Below are positions 12,754-25,062 of a DNA stretch of 64,000 bases, piece after piece. This DNA is from Ulota crispa (Eukaryota; Streptophyta; Bryopsida; Orthotrichales; Orthotrichaceae). Under the pieces are notes generated by a model, which worked only from the letters and a program-made list of their open reading frames with translations, made no database searches and was not told where the DNA came from. The stretch's first letter is position 1. Each line of letters starts with the position of its first letter. Made by a program: the position numbers and the translations under genes. The stretch spans positions 2,544,501 to 2,608,500 of the forward strand of contig OY987246.1 in assembly GCA_963920765.1 (NCBI GenBank), written 5' to 3'.

Positions 12754-13087
12754 CTGTCATGGTTTTTTACTTGTTTTTTTCCAAAGTGATTGTAAACACA
12801 TGATTCATCATAGAAGGTAAGTAACAATCTTATTAAATATACTCATATTTTTAAGTAACCCAAATTGTGAGAAAATTCAAAATCACGGTGTTAGGTCCCA
12901 AGTTGCCCTTATTGCAATTTTCATGAGGTCATAATGCACTATTGACTTTTGAAACTTTTAGAAGCAATACTATTGGTGCCCATCAACCAAAACACTATTG
13001 AAGCTACAGTATAAATATTGTTGAAGCTACAGTGTGGGCAGGCCACAGCCACCTAGCAGTCCATTAAGCATTTGGGAATTAAAAAAA
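12754..13087. mobile_element. Degraded copy of the 31.45/45.7-kb TTAA element
   Basis: This stretch aligns by eye with the interior of the elements at 31451-31807 and 45713-46085 (shared AGTGATTGTAAACACATGAT, GTTAGGTCCCAAGTTG and GCACTATTGACTTT). The terminal TTAA ends are not preserved here. Confidence 0.55.
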
Positions 13088-13398
13088 GGGAAAATTTCAT
13101 GGACACCCCTCAAGTTTGCCATATTTTCATAGATATCCCTGCTTTTTCAGAAATTTCATAAATACCCTTGGACCAAAATTTTCAAGTGTTTGTTTTGTTG
13201 TGCGTATCACTTCCTTTTTTCTTTGTGGGCACGCACAACAAAAAAGAAGTAGTGTGTGCACAAAGGAAGAAGGAAATGACATGTGCAACCAAAAACGGTT
13301 AAAATATTTGATCTAAGGATAATTGTGAAATTTCTGAAAAATTGTAAGGGTATCTATGAAAATATGGCAAACTTCAGGGGTATCCATGAAATTTTCCC
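13088..13398. mobile_element. Mutator-like foldback MITE, copy 1
   Basis: The termini are GGGAAAATTTCATGGACACC and its near-perfect complement; the two halves pair over most of the 311 bp. Nine bases TTAAAAAAA directly flank both ends, a 9-bp target duplication as in Mutator-like elements. A second copy sits in a WDR83 intron at 50478-50757. Confidence 0.8.
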
Positions 13399-16300
13399 TT
13401 AAAAAAAACAAAAAAATTCAGTAGTAAAGACCATCTCATTTTGAATTAGGTATATGCTGAATATGCATTGATGTTTCATGAGACAATGCATCAAAATAAC
13501 ATGGAACTGGTAATGTTGTGTAATCTCAAATAATGTAGTAGAATAATATGTTTGGAAAAAAAATTGATCGAAATGATTTTTTGATCAATGCCGATACATC
13601 TTTCAATTTAAATGAATACAACGCACATGAAGAAATTCTTGACAGTTTGGCATCGTATTATATGGATTGTTGATTTTTTTTTTTTGCAATATTTCAGTTG
13701 CTCATATACATGATGGTTGTTATTTGGGTTGATAAGGGTTGGGCTCAATCATTTGAGTTGTTGCAAGCGTCAATTAATAATTTTGTTCAAAAAAATTAGT
13801 TTGGGTCATATTGCTTATGACCATTGTAAATCTTGTCAACATTGAGGACATTTTTTATAATAATTATTCATTTAAAAACTATGTCAATGATCAATTTTGT
13901 TGTTCATTTTATGGAAAGCATAATTTAAATGACCTATTGCATACAGGTCTCAATTATACAAAACTAGACTTGATGAAAATATTAAATGAGTTGATCAAAA
14001 TAAAAAACCATACTGAAGGAAATAATATCTCTACATGTAGCACCTAAACATAATATTTGCGTCTGTGATACTAAACCTTTCACTAGCTTTGATAATTATT
14101 GGACAAAATAATTGTTAAAATGAGATGTTGTGTTGTAATGTCCATGAGATTAATCAAGAACAACAACATTAGCTTGTTTACCGTATGGTACCATTCTTAT
14201 GACAACAATTCAATACAATGGCAAATTATCGGAATCCATATAGAAAAAGTTGTTTTAATCTTTAATAAGGAAAATATAACTAGTGAAGAAGACCATTTGC
14301 ACTAGTCTTAATGTTGCTTCATTGTATAAGCTTGTCTTACATCTTCTTTGGTTATATAATGCAGGTACATTTTTTACTTATTACATTTTCACCCTCCAAC
14401 ATTGCAAAAGATTCTATAACATTTTTTTACCTTGTTTTTATTCATGGGAAAGTTTTGTTATAAAGGGTTCAAGTCTTTGATTCAAGCAACCTTGAGAACC
14501 AAACTTGCAATACTTGAGGGTATTTTGAGGTAATGGGCAGTAAGGTAATATGCTCTAAAATTGTCACTTTAAAGGTTGGTTTGCTTTTTTCATGGGCTTT
14601 TTGGCACAAGAAGAATTTTGTCTAATTTTTAAACAAAGAGAAATGGATGCTAAATGTACTTGGGAGTGCACTCCCCGTTTTCTTTTGGTACAGGTGCAAT
14701 CAAATGAAGGGTTATTTTAATTGCCTTGATTCTAAATTTTTGACATGGCTTGGAAATAAGTAAGCTTCACTTTAATAGGCTTTGGGTCTTTATAAGTAAT
14801 GAAGGGTAGTGTTTATTAATCAATATTACGTAATTTTTAGTTCTACAATAGGGTTTTTAAAATCAGAAATAAAAAATCAATACTTTTATTAGCTATAGAC
14901 TTAGTTTTTTTTTCATGATCATTACTCTTGCAGGTATCCAAAGCAAGATCCAATGCCCTATTTAAGCAACTTCTTCATGGTTGTTTATAGGCTATCAGGA
15001 CACGCCATGTGTCATTCAAGCATATGGTTTAGAGATATAGTATTGGGGTAAGCTGGGAATTAATTGATGCAAGCTTTATCGTTCGTGGGTTAGTTGACGC
15101 TATCTTCTTGTGTGGGCAGGATTAGTACATTTAGGTTACTTTTTAGCCACATTGCTCAATGGCTAATTGACAAATGTTGTAAATGCATTCATGGTGAATC
15201 AAGGGAACTCTTTGTTTAAAAGTGCAAGCCATAAGCCACTCTAACTACAGGGTTCAATTTTTGCATGCCTAAACCCTAACAATGAATGTCACTGATTCTA
15301 GAACTAGTGGATGAATTTCTTCCCATGTCATTATGTATTTATAATGAACATAGGGTACAAAAAAAGATGATAAGAACTTTTTAAAAATGAAGTATAGGAC
15401 ATATGAAATGCCTTCACTTTAGAAATTTAGGTAAAGATAGCCCTATGAATATCCAAATAATTTACCTACATAGCCTCCCTCTTATAGGACCTTGCACGCA
15501 TGTTACCCACAAAGATCCTATATAGTGCACTCTCCAAGTAAATGTAACATAAATTTTTTCATGTTTTTTGAAACATTATTTAATTATTGATGCATTTTCA
15601 AAGTTTGCTATAGTAGGCACCTATTTGTGACTCTAGGTCTTCCTTAGTCCTCTTGCAATTTGTAAAGAGATGAGGTCAAACAGAAGAGTATGATTGGCTC
15701 TTAAGCAATGAAATACACTGTTTCTTTTATGACTTAAAGGGATCCATTTAAGGACCACTTCATAACCATTCATGGATTATCTATGGGACACTTTTGAAGA
15801 AAGGATGGCTTTTAGAGCACACTACCTTACTTTCCTTGCCATTCATTTCATTATTTGGAGAGGGGAATAGATTAGAAGTTTTTTGCTTTTTATTTTTTCC
15901 TTGGTCAAGGAGAAATTGGGAAGAATCATTCACAAGGGCACGCTCATCCATGAAGCCAGGTATTAATTGTAAATTTCATTCAAATTAACATCGAGAAACT
16001 AATTTTTTTAAGGGATTTGGCAATTTCATTTTTTAAAACATACTTCTTACAGAATAAGTTTGGGAGTGTTGAAAATTTGGCATGAGGTAAGATTTTGACA
16101 AAAATGTGCCTCCAACAAAATTTGCTGGAACATACTACTGTACCCTACGGCAATCTGACTGTGCTGAGGTGGATAACAGGGCCTTCACCCTCTCCAAGTC
16201 TGGTGTGTGCTTATAATCAGGCCAGGTCCAAATTGATTATTGGCTTCCGACCAATTTAGACGAAGATTGTCACTTCTTGGCAACATAAGGCATTTTTATA

Positions 16301-17430
16301 AGAGTGTGAGTTTATCAGTTAAAACATCTTGAATAAGACATGTTGTAAATCTCGCTTTTAATGAGGTTGTTGTGTTTCTTATACCTTTCAAGAGTATTAG
16401 CTTCATTTGAATCAAAACATTTTATAAGAACATGATTATCCAAGTTTGTATTCAGAATTCACTTTCTTTCCTTATCATTAACAATGATTTTATTCTCTTG
16501 AATTTCATTGGTGGAATATGTTTCTACTAAATTTTAGATGTAGCAACTCAATGATAACATCATGAAATTCTAATCTTGCTCAATCATTGGAACTTTACCA
16601 TATTAATTTTAAAGTTCAACATTGGCATTGTAGAATAAATTTATAGTGTTATTTGAGAAACTAAAAGTTATGACAACATTATAAGACAAAATGTAAATTT
16701 CTTTATGCAATCAAGATTATTGAGAATAATGATTTTTTGGTTGATTCATGTATATCAAAGGACAAGAAGAATCATATCATAAACCTCTTTGACATAATAA
16801 AACTTTGAAAAGTAGACACAATTGCCTCAACAATGAGACTTGCCTCATGTGATACCACAATCTAATTTAGAGTTGTCAATTGAACAAACATGAGGTAGGT
16901 ACTACTAGTTTCTTTTTTGTAATTTAGTATCACTTATATAAAGTATAAACCAAGTAATTTATGCAATATTGGACTAAATTAAAGTTGATTGTATTCAATC
17001 AACAATATTCCATGATCACTTTAGCAAGGTTTAGACCACGTGATCTAAACCCGAAATTTAGAACTAAGTTTTTTTGAATTTGCATGTTACAACTTTTTGA
17101 CATATGAATATTGCCAACTCAACAAAATTAGTGTTTCATAGAGTTCAATGGGCAATGGAGATTTGTTTTCAGTTTGTGCCCACAAACACCCTCATCACAA
17201 ACTTGATGCATTTATCCAATGGAGACACACTTGAAGAAGCAATCAAAATTAAAGCAATCATAATTACAACCAAATTCAATGCAATAGCAGTTATTGATAC
17301 AACAATTTGATATGCCAAGCCAGCCAACAATGTAAAACTCCTCCTCCACTACTTACCAATCATTCTTTTCAATGTTGCTACAATTCAATGTTGCTACAAT
17401 TAACTAACGAGCTAGTAATGCTAATCCAAC
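13399..17430. other. AT-rich intergenic stretch without a supported gene
   Basis: Only short open frames without recognisable content occur. Around 15950-16105 there is a copy of a dispersed sequence ending AGGTAAGATTTTGACAAAAA, also seen near 29210-29455 and, inverted, near 33125-33330. Confidence 0.5.
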
Positions 17431-17714
17431 ATAGTCATAGCTTCTATTTTTTGTTGGGTGTTTTGAAATTATTTTTTGTGCTTTCTGGTAAGACCGTGAG
17501 ACCATAACCAAGCACCAAATCTTTGAGGAATGCTATATTGCAAGCAGGGATTAGTGAGCACTAAGCAATGAGATAGTCATAGCTTCTTTTTTTTGTTGGG
17601 TGTTTTGAAATTATTTTATGTGCTTTCTAGTAAGACCGTGAGACCACAACCAAACGCCAAATCTTTGAGGAATGTTATATTGTGAGCAGGGATTAGTGAG
17701 CAATGAGATTATAG
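17431..17714 (+). repeat. 142-bp tandem duplication
   Basis: Two adjacent copies, 17431-17572 and 17573-17714, start ATAGTCATAGCTTCT and share CTTTGAGGAATG and CAGGGATTAGTGAGCA with a few substitutions and small indels. No coding content is recognised. Confidence 0.8.
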
Positions 17715-17934
17715 TGTTTGTCAAATTTATTAATTTTCACCTACAACTGTGTACATAGGGTCTTATAATTGTGTATATTTTAAGCTTTCTTCTTGAAAAA
17801 CTTGCTATTTTTTAGTTTTTCCATTGATCTTCAGCTCAAATTTTGGTTCCCCTCATACACTGCTCATAGCTCACTATTTTATGCTCACAAAATAGCTTTG
17901 TCCATGCTGGAGTTGCAAACTGCAAAGACGTCTA

Positions 17935-18213
17935 AATGCCATATTCATTAAATTAGGAAAACCCAATTCCCAAGTTATACTTCACCTTAAACCCATCGTT
18001 TCTCTTTAAACCATTTAAATGCTAGATTCAAAGGTATCATATTTGGTTTGAGCCATTGAGATTTCATCCCTTGCAAATTCCTCCTCTCAAGTGAGGGCAC
18101 ATGTACCAAAAAAAAAACGATGCTGAAACCTAGAGCTTGGTTTAAGGTGATCACCTTAAACCAAATTTATTCCCAAAATGGGTGTTTCTTCCCAAACTAA
18201 TGAATATGGCATT
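17935..18213. mobile_element. Inverted-repeat element, TTAAATTGGG family (copy N2)
   Basis: The left end AATGCCATATTCATTAAATT is mirrored at the right (CTAATGAATATGGCATT). The interior resembles copies N1 and N6. It is followed within 10 bp by a TTAA-flanked element. Confidence 0.7.
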
Positions 18214-18221
18214 TCTAGCAG

Positions 18222-18470
18222 TTAACCCTTGAGCACCCAGCCCATATTCATCAAAATCTAAACCCACTCACACTCAATCCAACCAAATCGTCATCACAAA
18301 CATAATTCACAAAATTTAACCATATTAAATGGTAGGTGAGACAAGCTCCAAAATATAAGGAAAAAGACAAATGATTTGACCGTACCAATAAAAAGATTAT
18401 AACAAGTCAAACAAGAACTTTTTCATTTCTGAGCGCCCCATTTTGAGATCCTCTGGCGCTCAGGGGTTAA
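18222..18470. mobile_element. TTAA-flanked element (TTAACCC..GAGC type)
   Basis: The ends are TTAACCCTTGAGCACCCAG and, on the other strand, TTAACCCCTGAGCGCCAG, about 249 bp in all. A relative with the same terminal sequence sits in the SH2 gene at 58820-59080. No coding content. Confidence 0.7.
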
Positions 18471-20475
18471 ACAGTGGAAGCATACACTCAGTTCGTGATA
18501 TTGAGCCACTCTCCCCAATCTGAGCAGTTGCAAAACATGTAACTTAGAGCAGCATTCTATAGAGATTAAAAGCGTCCTGTAATGTGCAGAGTTTGGTGAG
18601 CTAGCTCCCTGCTGGATACACCGCCAATCTGTAGGTCATTCCACGTGCAAGCGACGTCCAGCTTGAGCAGAAACAAATTCTACGGAATGATGGCTCTGGG
18701 AATAATATGATGATGACCAAGTGAGCGGAACCGATCCATTCATTTCATTGGGACGACGACGTCGTGGTCGTGATCGTGGTTGGAAGAAGCTACAGATGTC
18801 GAAAGGAGGAGGGAGATGATAGTAATATTGAAGTGGCATATAAGAAAAAGGTTGTTTGGTTTACTCTATCGACTGATTGGATTGGTAACGTATGACAAAA
18901 TATTGATATGAGAAACGACATTTCAGGGAAGCTATTTTTCATGGTGATGAAGTTGTATGTTCATTTCACGTGATGTGGCCTCAATGGTTGGATTTTGTTT
19001 ATATATGTTTATTGAAAGGTCTGAAAAGAAAGAACACCATAAGTGAAGGTCGAGATTATAAGAAATGACCATGCTTACCATTATACTTCTTCTGTTCCTC
19101 TGAAAACGTCCCAAAAGCTTCCTCGTGAAGGATTAACTGTGTTTTTAGAGTCTTTGCGCTAGTGACACATGCATTCCAGAATCAATGTACTATCAATCGA
19201 ATGTATGCAAAATCTCCAATTTTGATGTTGCTGTTTAGGCACCTCAAATTCCATGCAAAAAATATCATATTTCTGCATGTTGCTAGCTTCTTTCTTATTA
19301 TTAATGATTTGAGGGTTAGTAGCAACAATGATACCTCATATGGACAAAGCCAAGTTTGTTAAGAGAGAAATGCTCTCTAATTGCTTAACTTGCCCCCATG
19401 AGATCATTGAACTTGAAAAATGCTTTCTCAATGTTTGAAATCAGCAAAAGAGAGCTTTTTAGTGGTACAATAAATGTGTGTGATTTGGAGCCTTTTAGAG
19501 GGACAGAGAGAGTATCCATTTCTAGGCTGTCATCTCTATAAAAATGGGCTCCATTAAAGTTATGAAATTACTGAATGAACCATCACTCATGATAGATTGA
19601 AGGACCAACATAAACAATTTTGGTTGTTTTGACGATCACTCTTGATGGCATTACCCTAGTTCTAAAATCATCACTTGTATAAAAGTTCAAGATTCTGATC
19701 CTTGCATTCAAGTACTTACACAAGTGATCATTCCCGGCTCGAAGGAGCAACTTCAATTTCAGTGTATCTACTATTCTACAATAGGCACTTTACTTTTAGA
19801 ATTTTTTAAACTGCACCAATCATCAGGGCATTTTTTTTGGCGAAAGAAAGCCAGTTGGAGACAGATCTGGTACCCTAGGACGAATCTGGGCAGGTCCCTC
19901 CATGTATTATCCAGCCGCGCCTGGACATGTGTGATCTGTGTGATCTGGCGAAAACTACTAGGCTGAAAAAAAATGCCCTGCTAATCATATGGCATACACT
20001 TTACTATTGAGAATCTATTGGCTTCTGAAACGCTAAAGCTATACTATGACAAGTAAGATACCGACAGTACTTTAGAGTCCACAAAAAGTAGACACACGAA
20101 TAAAATTTATGTTTTGCAAACATTGGTATGAACTCCATGCTTAGCAAGCTCCAAATTCTTTCAAGAATTCTGATGGATGTCACACTGATACGATACAATT
20201 TGAAATCAAAACAATCGGAGAGCAATGAGCATGATTCAGACACAGCAACTCAAACCAGTACTAAGTGAAACTAAACTCTACTGGGAAGTGCACTCAGAGT
20301 AACATTAGAATGCCATGAAAACCACAGTAAAAGGACTAGAGTCATGTCGTTGAGATACACTAGAATGACATAAAAATGTTTTTCTGACCCGGGTTTCTGA
20401 GACATTATATAGCAATGAATGTTATAGAATCATGGTGCCTGCTCCCAATTATGAATGCTGACTTGTGGTAACTTA
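18471..20475. other. Stretch between element and MYB stop codon
   Basis: The part nearest 20475 should include the MYB 3' UTR. Elsewhere I see no gene I can support. A minus-strand open frame at 18636-18839 lacks homology I recognise. Confidence 0.4.
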
Positions 20476-23400
20476 TCAGAACTTCGCTTGCAGTATCAGT
20501 TCATCAAGAATGTCTGTAGAAAACATGAGACCATTTTCGTGACCAGAGGCTCTCCGGCTGCTATTGTTGCTAGACTCAGGAGCAGGTTCTAAGTTGGAAC
20601 CCTCCTGAAGATTCAACCGTCTCCATCCCATATTGTTCTCTGAAACCGCACTATCAGCTTGCTGAAACGGTGCTGATGTAACAAGATGGCCATTCATGTC
20701 AATCTCGTTTGGCACAGCAAACGATGCTTGCGTCAATCGTTCACCATGATTAGCTGACATCAGCTGGTTATTAGCCCCTTGCAAGAAACTGGCTGACATC
20801 TCGCCATGACCACTTTGAGGTGGTTGACTTAACCCACCAGGCTCAGGTGAAACTAACTGAGGAATCTCGCTGTTGAGCCACAACCCAAACCAATTGGCTT
20901 GTGGTTGTCTTAAACCAGCTTCTAATTGCGCATTCCTTGCTTGATATGAGCCTGAGGTATTTAAACTGGCTTCAAATGATGTATTCCTTGCTTGGTATGA
21001 GCCTGAGGCACTTGGACTGGCTTCAAAAGGTGTATTCCTTGCTTGGTATGGTCCTGAGGTACTTGAACTTGCTAGCATGTTACAATCAAGAGGACTGGGA
21101 CGAAAAGAAGCATTAGGTATTTGAAGTTGAGTCGTTGGTTGGGTGGGGTAAAGAGCCAGTTCGGGAATGAAAGATTTAGACAACGGTTGTGTGATTCCTT
21201 CCAATTGCCGAGCTGGTGAGGGTAAATACAAAACTTCCCTGGCTTCAACGCTTGCTCCTGCACCATCGCCAAGTCCCAGCTGCTGCCTGTTTCCCGGTGA
21301 ATATACCGCTTCCCTGGCTTGAACGCTTGCTCCTGCACCAAACACCATATTAGGTACATTGGGGAAAACAGAGGGGACCACTTTTTATTCCAACTTACTC
21401 TTCCAAACAATAAATATGTAGGCATAGCTATTAATAGCTCAAAGTTGTAATTATTTGAAATTCTTAGAGACATGCAATCAATGTACATAATGGCAGAAAT
21501 AGTGAAAGTCCCAGAATGTACTGTTTTGTACCCAATTCACCTAATATGGACGGTCCATCTCCAAGGCCCAGCTGCTGCCGGTTTCCCGGTGAATATACCG
21601 CTTCTCTGGCTTGATGAATTGCTCCTGTAGCATCGGACGGTCCCAATTGGTGGCTATGTCCAGCTACCGAAGGTATGTACACTGATTCCCTGGCTCCCTG
21701 GCTATCAGAGTAGTCCTGCTGCATCGGAGTGCGACGTGGACTGGCCATGGGATGGTTCAACTCCATGTAGAGATTGAGAGGAGTGCGGGATGAGGATGAG
21801 GGCCTGGCCATGAGCGAGTCGTCGGTGCTGGTGCTGTCGTCCATGCTGTGAGAGGCCGACGTGTTGGTCCGCTTGTCCACATGGCGTTCGTGATGCTGGT
21901 GAAGGTACGTTGCTCGCACGGCTTTGCTCAGCATGTTGTCCCTAAAGCACCTGCGCGCCTCTTCCTCTGCAACCTGCACAACAAACCACTCATAACCAGA
22001 TCATTTTCTTTTCAGCCTGACACTTTATGCTAGATCATACATGTCCAGTGGCTAGTGGACAATACACAGAGGGGCCTGCCCATATTCGCCACGTGCTATC
22101 AGATATGTTGCCAGTTTGGCTTTCTTTCGCTAGAAAAAAAAAACACCCAACCGGTTTCTTCATGTGAGTTCTGCTGACATGGGTCGCTCCCGGTGTCGCT
22201 TAGCAATTTACTCACGGGAGAACAGTCCACAATCAATAACCAGCAGGGATAAACAAAAATGAACAATTCAAATTCAATAACCGGGTGTGAGATGCCAACT
22301 AGGCACATTTTCAAAGATGAATCTAATCCTTTAGCGGCTGATGTGTCACTTAGTAATTGATTCGTTTTTACTGAAACCAGGTCAGGTAATCGTTTTTTTA
22401 GAACTGGTAGTCAGTGCACAACCGGTTCTGCCGAGCACTCTGCAGAACCGGTCGTACAAAACCTGTTCTAAGAAAACGATTACCTAATACGTATTCAAAA
22501 ATTGATCACATCCCTGTATTCGGGAATCTCGATTGTTTGGTTTGACAGGGATTGTTGGTATAAAAACACATTGCTAACTCCATTCATAACTCTAGCCAGA
22601 CGGTTCTGATCACTTACACACGTACTTCAATCACATTTGTCACAACAGCAATCACTCGCGAAACTTGACCTAGAACTGGACAAGCAACAGCAAAAATGGA
22701 TCGACTGTGCACTGATTGCTGCCATGCACTTTCAACTACGTATTGTGATCTCAATACTTCGAGTTAGAAGATGTGCTATAGCGCTAAAGATTCAGTAGCT
22801 TTCCAACAAGCACAATCAGATCTAAAAAAAGGAGCCAAAAATCTCAACAAAAAACGATGGATCTCTGTAATAAAACTACATTCTTTGGGCACCTTCACGG
22901 ATCTCAGAATTCCGAGGTTAGAAGGTGCGTTATTCCTGATAAGAAGCACACAATCTACAAAAGCTTCATTCGAACAAACTGTGCTTTTGAATTGGGTCGT
23001 ACCTGGCTGGCGTTAGAGCCGGCGCTGGCCAAGGTGCCGGCCAGGTCGCGCAACAGGTCGGCGATGGGCTGGTGAGTGACGGGATCAATGCCCATGTCAC
23101 ACAATTTCTTCTTCAACCGCGTGTTCCAGTGGTTTTTGATATCGTTGTCTGTTCGCCCTGGAAGTTGAGCTGCTATCAAGGACCACCTGCCATTCCATGC
23201 CATTGTCCATTTCAGAGCTGACTCTTCGTTGTATTTTTATGAACAGTCACCGGTCGTTCAGGAGCTGGTCCTCAAAAGAAGACAATTTTATAGTCTTAGT
23301 TCTTAAAATTTACGAGAGAGGTGATGCTTCAAGGGAAAGAAAGACTTGTTTTTTTTGCCCACAAGGCTTGACATTCTGTACCGTCAAATAAGAAGTCAAT

Positions 23401-25062
23401 GGTGGTTTCAATATGAAACTATCTTTGGATTCTGGTGCAAAGGTTAGTGCAAAAGACTTTTTGTCAACATCACGTGACAATTATTATATGTTTTTAGAAA
23501 ATTGGAAAGGTAAATCATAGAAGTTAAAATTCTACCCCCAATAAGTTGTATACAGCATGTCTAACTATTGTATCAAGCCACGTCCAAGTGTTGCATTATG
23601 ACGTGTTTAAGTATTGTATCACACCATGTCTAAGTGTTGCATCACGCCATGTCCAAGTGATGCATTACAACATGTCCAAGTGTTGTATCATAGTGCTATA
23701 CAAAAGATGTTACATATTGTTTCTAATTACACTTGTAAGGATTTGTTGAACACTTGAACATATTGGCAAGGGGGTGTCATGAAGTAACCTGCTTCCATGG
23801 GAGGCATGCAAGTTGGTAATGAGCTCCTCCTCTTCTTCAGTGAAGGCTCCGTGAAGTATGTCAGGCCGTAGATAGTTGGTCCACCTTAGCCGACAACTTT
23901 TGCCACAACGCTTCAAACCTTAAAAAAAATCAATTGTATTACACAAAAAATTTCTAAAAGTGCACAAAATGTCAATAAGTTGTTGATGTGGTAGCTAACT
24001 TACTACAACATTCTTTGTTACCTTGTGCAATCATAAATTCATATTGCATCTATTTCCAAGGTTCTCAACATAAAAAAAAGAAACTTTCCATTCCTCAAAG
24101 TGATCCTCGTGCAATTTAAACTTTGAAGTACAATTTTGACATGCATTGCAATTTTTTTTCAAGTACACCTAATTTTTGCTACTCAACAAAGCCATGTTCC
24201 TTATTCAAAAGGTCATATTGTTCATGAGTGTTTGTTCACTAGTAGACCCAAAATTAAACTACTAAATGAAATCAATCCTCTACATAAAATCTAAACAATT
24301 ATTTTGATCATGCATGAATAAAAAAACAAATTAATGGCTCATGAGGCAAATCCTAAGGCTCTTTAAAGTGAGAAAACAAAATGTATACAACATTTTATCA
24401 AAACCTTTAGATAAACTCTTCATTCTTATTATCATATTTTTTGTTGCCAAAGTTCATTAAAGAAACCAATCAAATAGAATGTTAACTTAGACCAAAATCA
24501 CCCTTAGTCCAACTTCTCTTGTATGCAAGCAAAAGAGCAGTATGTTATGAAAAGTCTAATTGAGAGATGAGTCAGATGACACCAAAAGACACTAGATGAA
24601 ACAAGTACAAGCAAACAGTACACACTCAATTTAGTGTTGCTTCTCAAAGGACATTCTAGAAACTCTTCATCCCACGCTTCATTTACCAATTCAATTCAGG
24701 AACATTGTTTTGGAACTTGAGCTCAAGTTTCTACAGTGTTGCTTCTGATGGGACATTCTAGAAAGTCATCTTCATTTACCAATACAATTCAGGGACCCTG
24801 TTTTGGAACTCGAGCCAGGCAGGCCAGTCCGTGAATGGAAACTGTAGTGCAGAGCAAGGACAAGGACAGATCAGAATTGAGAAAGAGCTGCAGCAGCCAG
24901 TCAGCTACAGCAGTAAAAACGTATGATACCTGCTTTCTTTGCCACACTGCCCCAGTGACCTGGGCCATGGGTTTCCACATACTGTCGCAGTTTTTGGTCC
25001 TCCTCCTCAGCCCACGCTCCTTTGCGAACCTCGACATGGTCTTTGGACTTGGGCTGCCTCAT
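20476..25062 (-). CDS. R2R3-MYB transcription factor, MYB80/MYB35-like
   Basis: DNA-binding regulator of the R2R3-MYB class. Exons in transcript order: 25062-24930, 23918-23789, 23186-23003, 21973-21541, 21332-20476; phases agree and give 578 aa. An in-frame stop lies just upstream of ATG 25062. R2 has tryptophans at 17, 37 and 57; R3 has Phe70 in place of the first Trp, then Trp89 and Trp108. After R3 comes [17 protein letters not shown] and then [15 protein letters not shown], the arrangement found in the MYB80 and MYB35/TDF1 clade that controls tapetum development in flowering plants; orthology is inferred. The C-terminal half is Ser/Gln/Asn-rich with internal repeats ([32 protein letters not shown]), likely an activation region. 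The last nine bases of exon 4 come from an inserted element that makes up most of intron 4. Confidence 0.9.
21345..21549. mobile_element. Inverted-repeat element forming MYB intron 4 (copy N7)
   Basis: The 205-bp stretch starts CCATATTAGGTACATTGGGG and ends in the inverse (CCCAATTCACCTAATATGG), as in copy N4 at 37181. In the MYB sense it supplies TTAG|GTGAATT, the donor of intron 4, so exon 4 ends inside it. The acceptor lies about 12 bp beyond the other end in host sequence. Confidence 0.75.
22384..22485. repeat. 102-bp hairpin in MYB intron 3
   Basis: AGGTAATCGTTTTTTTAGAA pairs with TTCTAAGAAAACGATTACCT, and an inner arm ACCGGTTCTGC pairs with GCAGAACCGGT around a loop of about ten bases, CGAGCACTCT. 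A foldback element remnant is most likely; the size and shape also fit a small-RNA precursor, with no further support. Confidence 0.7.
23556..23693 (+). repeat. 23-bp tandem repeat in MYB intron 2
   Basis: Six head-to-tail copies of a unit near CATGTCCAAGTGTTGCATCA plus three bases, with scattered substitutions. It is intronic and non-coding. Confidence 0.8.
24634..24817 (+). repeat. 102-bp tandem duplication in MYB intron 1
   Basis: Two copies start GTGTTGCTTCT at 24634 and 24736 and share GGACATTCTAGAAA, TTCATTTACCAAT and GTTTTGGAACT. The second copy has lost about 15 bp. Confidence 0.75.

Noticed and set aside
14455-14500. GGTTCAAGTCT resembling a tRNA B box
   Set aside because: No A box, acceptor stem or cloverleaf can be formed around it.
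18636-18839. 67-codon minus-strand frame (SFFQPRSRPRRRRPNEMNG)
   Set aside because: Composition is less AT-rich than around it, but there is no homology I recognise and no linked exon; kept only as a weak candidate.
21072-21488. 138-codon minus-strand frame overlapping the MYB gene
   Set aside because: It is intron 4 read through into exon 5 in the wrong frame; the MYB frame is supported by splice phase and repeats.
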